From NCBI GenBank assembly GCA_003447295.1, contig DLZQ01000025.1:2229-11592 (forward strand): a DNA stretch of 9,364 bases, given 5' to 3'. Below, one piece after another: positions 6,346 to 9,364 of the stretch. Each line of letters begins with the position of its first letter. Within the stretch, counting starts at the first letter, position 1. Origin of the DNA: Lachnospiraceae bacterium. Its GTDB lineage: Bacteria > Bacillota > Clostridia > Lachnospirales > Lachnospiraceae. The notes below the pieces were generated by a model that saw only the letters and a list, made by a program, of their open reading frames with translations, had not been told where the DNA came from and ran no database searches. The position numbers and the translations under genes are program-made.

Positions 6346-8010
6346 TTAACGATTAAATTCTCTTCCGGTCAGAATCATCGTATCCATATCGGAGGCATAT
6401 CCGGTCTGCATATACTCCTGCATATGACTATCATCCAGGAAAGAATACCTTAAGAAACGACGTTCTCTCACATCGCCTTCCTTCCAGTCAAAGACAGAAT
6501 CGCTCTGTTGTCCATCCAGCAATCTTACATAAGCTTCCTGCAAATCTTCAAAACTGATAGGTGCCTGTGAAATCTGCATAGTGTCATGATGTTCATTTCT
6601 TCCCTTGACCAGAAGCATTGCACACTGCCTCATCCAGGTAGCATCTCCACTTTGCGCAAGGCTTCCGTTAAATCCATGATCTGACATTACAATAATAGTG
6701 GTATTGTCATAAGCGCCACTTTCTCGCAATTGTTCTACATAATCCATTGCTCCGAACAGGGTTGCCTGAGTACTCTGCTCATAAGTTCCGTCCCATTCAT
6801 TTATAATATTCATTTCCTTATCATAAATGTACGGAACATGTGCTCCATTCAAATGAATAAATTTAAACTTTTTAGAGGAATCCTCTGTAGTAATGCCCGC
6901 AGTATCCAACTGTCCCTTGAATATATGATCCAGTTCACTGCTACTGATTTTCTCACTGATGTTCTCTACCGTAATCAGTTCCGCAAATGCAGCTGTCTTA
7001 AACGTACATTTTTTCTTCAGTTCAAACGGTGCATAGCGGAAACCAATCAATTTCAGTAACGGTTTGGCAAACCCAGTGTAAGAACTCAGTTTCAGATCCA
7101 CTCTGTGAATATTGCTAAACATGGCAGCTACATCATCATCCATATAAAGTTCGGAATCGTAAAGCTCCATATTGTATCCCCGTTCCTGTAATGTGTTAAA
7201 CAACGGCGACACCTGATACATTCGTTTCATATAATCATCAAATGGTTCATCATTTTCATACCATTCTCCGGACAGGATATACGGTACAGATCTCTCAGTG
7301 CAGGAATAAGCCCCCACTGTGTTCTCAAAATAGGTAAAATCCCGGAATGTCTCATTATATTCGGGGTGATCTGCCAGCAGCTCCGTAACGGTTCTGGAAT
7401 CCACAGTATCCAACAGAAGAATGACAAAATTTTGATCTTCCGACATCACGAATTCTTTGTCCGCACCATACTGATAATGTACTTTCTCCTGTAACGCTCC
7501 GCTGGTAAACACGACACTGACTGCTGTGATCAACAACATCAATGTCAATCCACCGCTTAAATACATAACCGTTTTAGACAGCATATCCTTTTTCAGGAAA
7601 ATGTACATCAATACAGCAACGATCAATCCGATACCCCAGAGGACAAAGTCCTCCGTCCGAAGTACCGTATACTCTTCCCACTGAATCGATGTTCCATCCA
7701 AAGGTGGCAGATTCTTTACGAGAAAATTGCCCTGAATGTAAGTACAAAGCAGCCCCAAGAATCCCCCGGTTAATCCTATGCGGTATAAAACCGGATGAAT
7801 GAGCCATAAGCATACATAGGCCAGAGACAATATGACAGCGCTAATCAAAAATAACCCCAGTGATGCCCTGATTAATATCCCGAAATCAAACCAGAATTCC
7901 GATATATTGCTGCAGTACAGATCCACTGGTGCATACAGGAATACCAGAAATGCGATAGCAATAGCTATCACGATTCCCGGCAGTAATTGTTTCTTATCCC
8001 GTTTGTTCAT
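6346..8010 (-). CDS. Membrane phosphotransferase-like protein, alkaline phosphatase superfamily (first of three paralogs)
   Basis: This 554-residue protein is the first of the three paralogs in transcription order. Five helices (about 9-31, 43-71, 76-97, 122-139, 146-168) precede an extracellular domain with motifs LLDTVD (Asp201), AYSCTERSVP (Thr238 as likely nucleophile), GAHVPY (His391) and SDHGFNG (Asp443, His444). SDHG, not ADHG, is also the form seen in EptA-type enzymes. A loop between helices 3 and 4 carries QGNFLVKNLPPLDGT, shared with both paralogs. The end, TGREFNR, also matches the third copy. The ATG at 8010 has GCAGGAG about 12 nt upstream and lies 19 bp after the small YIDP gene, suggesting co-expression. 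I infer a cell-surface phosphotransferase acting on a glycopolymer or lipid made with the help of the TagF-like enzyme; LTA-synthase-like polymerase activity is an alternative. True sulfatase activity is unlikely because the CxPSR motif is missing. Confidence 0.85.
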   Translation of the reverse strand: MNKRDKKQLLPGIVIAIAIAFLVFLYAPVDLYCSNISEFWFDFGILIRASLGLFLISAVILSLAYVCLWLIHPVLYRIGLTGGFLGLLCTYIQGNFLVKNLPPLDGTSIQWEEYTVLRTEDFVLWGIGLIVAVLMYIFLKKDMLSKTVMYLSGGLTLMLLITAVSVVFTSGALQEKVHYQYGADKEFVMSEDQNFVILLLDTVDSRTVTELLADHPEYNETFRDFTYFENTVGAYSCTERSVPYILSGEWYENDEPFDDYMKRMYQVSPLFNTLQERGYNMELYDSELYMDDDVAAMFSNIHRVDLKLSSYTGFAKPLLKLIGFRYAPFELKKKCTFKTAAFAELITVENISEKISSSELDHIFKGQLDTAGITTEDSSKKFKFIHLNGAHVPYIYDKEMNIINEWDGTYEQSTQATLFGAMDYVEQLRESGAYDNTTIIVMSDHGFNGSLAQSGDATWMRQCAMLLVKGRNEHHDTMQISQAPISFEDLQEAYVRLLDGQQSDSVFDWKEGDVRERRFLRYSFLDDSHMQEYMQTGYASDMDTMILTGREFNR

Positions 8011-8029
8011 TTCTAAACATTTCTCCTGC

Positions 8030-8311
8030 TTACTTGTCCTGCTTGTCCTGCGCCTGATCCAGCATGATATCGTCGGACTCTACTTCTTTGTTTCTGTTCT
8101 CATCGATACCGAGGCTCTTGTCGATCTTCTTTTTTGCCTTTCTCCAGTAAATACCGGCTGCAGCGCCTACTGCGATAACGACTCCCGCTACTGCCTGAAT
8201 GGCGTAGTTCATAACGGAAGGATCGATATAGGCATCTGCCGTACCGGAGAACAGTACTGCGAATGCTGCTGCGAAAAATGTTACCTGTGCGATTTTGCTT
8301 AATTTCTTCAT
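8030..8311 (-). CDS. Small membrane protein with signal peptide and YIDP motif
   Basis: This 93-residue protein has no function I can name. A typical signal peptide covers residues 1-27 (MKK start, hydrophobic core, ADA before the predicted cleavage). The mature protein would start YIDPSVMNYAIQ, continue into a hydrophobic helix (about 37-55, rich in Ala, Val and Gly), then a basic stretch WRKAKKKIDK and a charged C-terminus ending DKQDK. This predicts a single-pass protein with a very short outer segment and a cytoplasmic tail of about 37 residues. From memory, similar small YIDP proteins occur next to surface-polymer genes in related Firmicutes; I cannot verify this here. It lies 57 bp after the TagF-like gene and 19 bp before the first phosphotransferase, so it is probably co-transcribed and may be a partner of one of them. 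The ATG at 8311 is preceded by AGAGG. Confidence 0.8.
   Translation of the reverse strand: MKKLSKIAQVTFFAAAFAVLFSGTADAYIDPSVMNYAIQAVAGVVIAVGAAAGIYWRKAKKKIDKSLGIDENRNKEVESDDIMLDQAQDKQDK
8033..8050 (-). repeat. Two tandem copies of a 9-bp unit
   Basis: The plus strand reads CTTGTCCTG twice in a row. In the small YIDP protein this encodes the end of the DKQDK tail, so slippage would add or remove QDK without breaking the frame. Confidence 0.6.
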
Positions 8312-8368
8312 AATTTTACTTACCTCTTTCTTTTACTTTTTATTTATTTGTGATTTCTGTTTTACAGA

Positions 8369-9364
8369 TTATTGTTCTTTTGCTTTTTTGATCTGTTCCT
8401 GAACTGCCTGTACGATGTATTTCGCACCTACTTCGGCACTGTTGCCCAGGTTGTATACATACTCTTCCACGAATTTTTCAATTCTATCATGGTAAGCATC
8501 TTTTTGTGCCAGCAGATTTCTGACCTTACTTTCCGTCTCTTCTGTCTTCGCAGGATTCAGACGGTCTCCGATGACATCCCGCATCCAGATATTGATAGGT
8601 ACAGTGTCGATCTTCTGATACTCCGGATTCATGACCTTCATGGGCGTATCCACGAATAATACCGGCTTGTTCGTCGTGAACGCATACTCATAAGCGATAC
8701 CGGACCAGTCGGTCACTAACAGATCTGCCTCAAATACAGTGCTGTTGGAAGAAAAGTCGGTCTGGATCTCGATATCCGGGTTATTCGCATAACGCTCTTT
8801 CAGTCGGTCCATCTTGTCCCGCTGTAAACGTACCTGCTGGGGATGAGGACGCACTACCACTTCATAGCCCTTACCTGCCAGATCATCCAGCATACCTTCG
8901 AGACAGCTGTCCACAATATTGTCCTTCTGCCAGGAGGGGGCGATCAAAATATGTTTTTTCTCATGAGGCGTCTTGTCTGCCTTCTTGTAATCTTCGATCA
9001 TGCGGTCTAACAGACAGTATCCCCAATCGATCAGCTTCTTAGGTGGCAGGCCATAGGCTTCCTCCGTTTTGCGGATCTCCTCGGTATGATGTTTACCGAC
9101 ACAATATACTGTATCGTAATGATCCATGGATCCGGTACGCATGGTCATATTCAGGCTGTCCATACAATGAGGGATGTAGATATATTCAATATCTTTTCTC
9201 ACATAACTGCGCTTGATATGAAAATTCTCAATATCCGGCATGGTCATAACAACCACATCCGCATCCATCTTCATCATCAGAGTGATCAGCTTCTTCTCCC
9301 CGATATAATAGGCACGGATCTTATTCTCTTTCTCTGCCAGTGCGAAGATCTGATCCTCAGGGTC
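8369..9364 (-). CDS. CDP-glycerol glycerophosphotransferase family protein (TagB/TagF-like), 5' end missing
   Basis: This frame is open from the right edge, so the gene is truncated at its 5' end; 331 residues are visible. The family transfers glycerol phosphate from CDP-glycerol to a teichoic-acid primer or chain at the cytoplasmic membrane face. Counting from an internal ATG at 9277, IPHCMDS at 35-41 corresponds to the TagF WHGT region, GYCLLDRM at 87-93 to the GYPRND region, APSW at 113-116 and RPHP at 143-146 are the GT-B nucleotide-domain motifs, and TDWSGIAYEY at 189-198 is the donor-binding motif. That motif differs from the common TDYSS form, so the donor may not be CDP-glycerol. Downstream lie the small YIDP gene and three phosphotransferase-like genes on the same strand. 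Family assignment is good; the exact polymer (glycerol, ribitol or other phosphodiester) is inferred. Confidence 0.87.
   Translation of the reverse strand, partial: DPEDQIFALAEKENKIRAYYIGEKKLITLMMKMDADVVVMTMPDIENFHIKRSYVRKDIEYIYIPHCMDSLNMTMRTGSMDHYDTVYCVGKHHTEEIRKTEEAYGLPPKKLIDWGYCLLDRMIEDYKKADKTPHEKKHILIAPSWQKDNIVDSCLEGMLDDLAGKGYEVVVRPHPQQVRLQRDKMDRLKERYANNPDIEIQTDFSSNSTVFEADLLVTDWSGIAYEYAFTTNKPVLFVDTPMKVMNPEYQKIDTVPINIWMRDVIGDRLNPAKTEETESKVRNLLAQKDAYHDRIEKFVEEYVYNLGNSAEVGAKYIVQAVQEQIKKAKEQ

Noticed and set aside
6075..6356. Plus-strand open frames of 60-200 codons opposite the paralogs, such as this one
   Set aside because: They lie antisense to well-supported genes, lack good ribosome sites and show no family motif. 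They are shadows of the coding strand.
2946..8010. Reading the three paralogs as formylglycine sulfatases
   Set aside because: No CxPSR or SxPSR motif is present; the equivalent position holds a Thr with EptA-type spacing to Pro.
8356..8368. Short hairpin TCTGT-AAA-ACAGA between the TagF-like and YIDP genes
   Set aside because: The 5-bp AT-rich stem is weak and is not followed by a T-run on the transcribed strand, so it is not a convincing intrinsic terminator.

Overview
The window looks like a chromosomal segment of a Gram-positive gut anaerobe in Clostridia, most likely Lachnospiraceae. I base this on gene content: a TagF-like glycerophosphotransferase, an iron-sulfur flavoprotein, a Gram-positive-type short signal peptidase I, tightly packed genes with strong purine-rich ribosome binding sites, and moderate GC with AT-richer patches. 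No rRNA, tRNA, CRISPR array, transposase or phage gene was seen.

Left block, 1-2395, minus strand. In transcription order it holds an iron-sulfur flavoprotein, a type 1 RNase H without the usual N-terminal hybrid-binding domain, an RluF-type rRNA pseudouridine synthase, and the N-terminal part of an NAD-dependent DNA ligase that runs off the left edge. Spacings of 37, -14 and 24 bp suggest one transcription unit of mainly nucleic-acid genes. The ligase departs from the canonical LigA motifs and may be a second, specialised copy.

Middle, 2396-2956. An 81-bp divergent intergenic region carries weak candidate promoters, followed by a short type I signal peptidase gene on the plus strand. Its stop codon overlaps the stop codon of the convergent gene.

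Right block, 2946-9364, minus strand. This is the most interesting part. A TagB/TagF-like CDP-glycerol glycerophosphotransferase (5' end beyond the right edge) is followed by a 93-residue membrane protein with a YIDP motif just after its signal peptide. Then come three tandem paralogs of about 555 residues, each with five membrane helices and an extracellular alkaline-phosphatase-superfamily domain. Their motifs (LD, a Thr five residues before Pro, GAHxP, DHG) match the layout of phosphoethanolamine and phosphoglycerol transferases, not formylglycine sulfatases. Gaps are only 18-57 bp, so the five genes look like one operon. My reading is a surface-polymer module: the cytoplasmic enzyme builds or primes a glycerol-phosphate-containing polymer, and the three membrane enzymes transfer phospho-substituents outside the cell, with the small protein as a possible partner. 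The paralogs show a near-identical 60-bp tract shared by two copies, a variable segment before the third metal motif, and an altered nucleophile pocket in one copy. Substrates cannot be read from sequence.

Between genes there is no stretch over 300 bases without coding sequence. The longest gap is the 81-bp divergent region.
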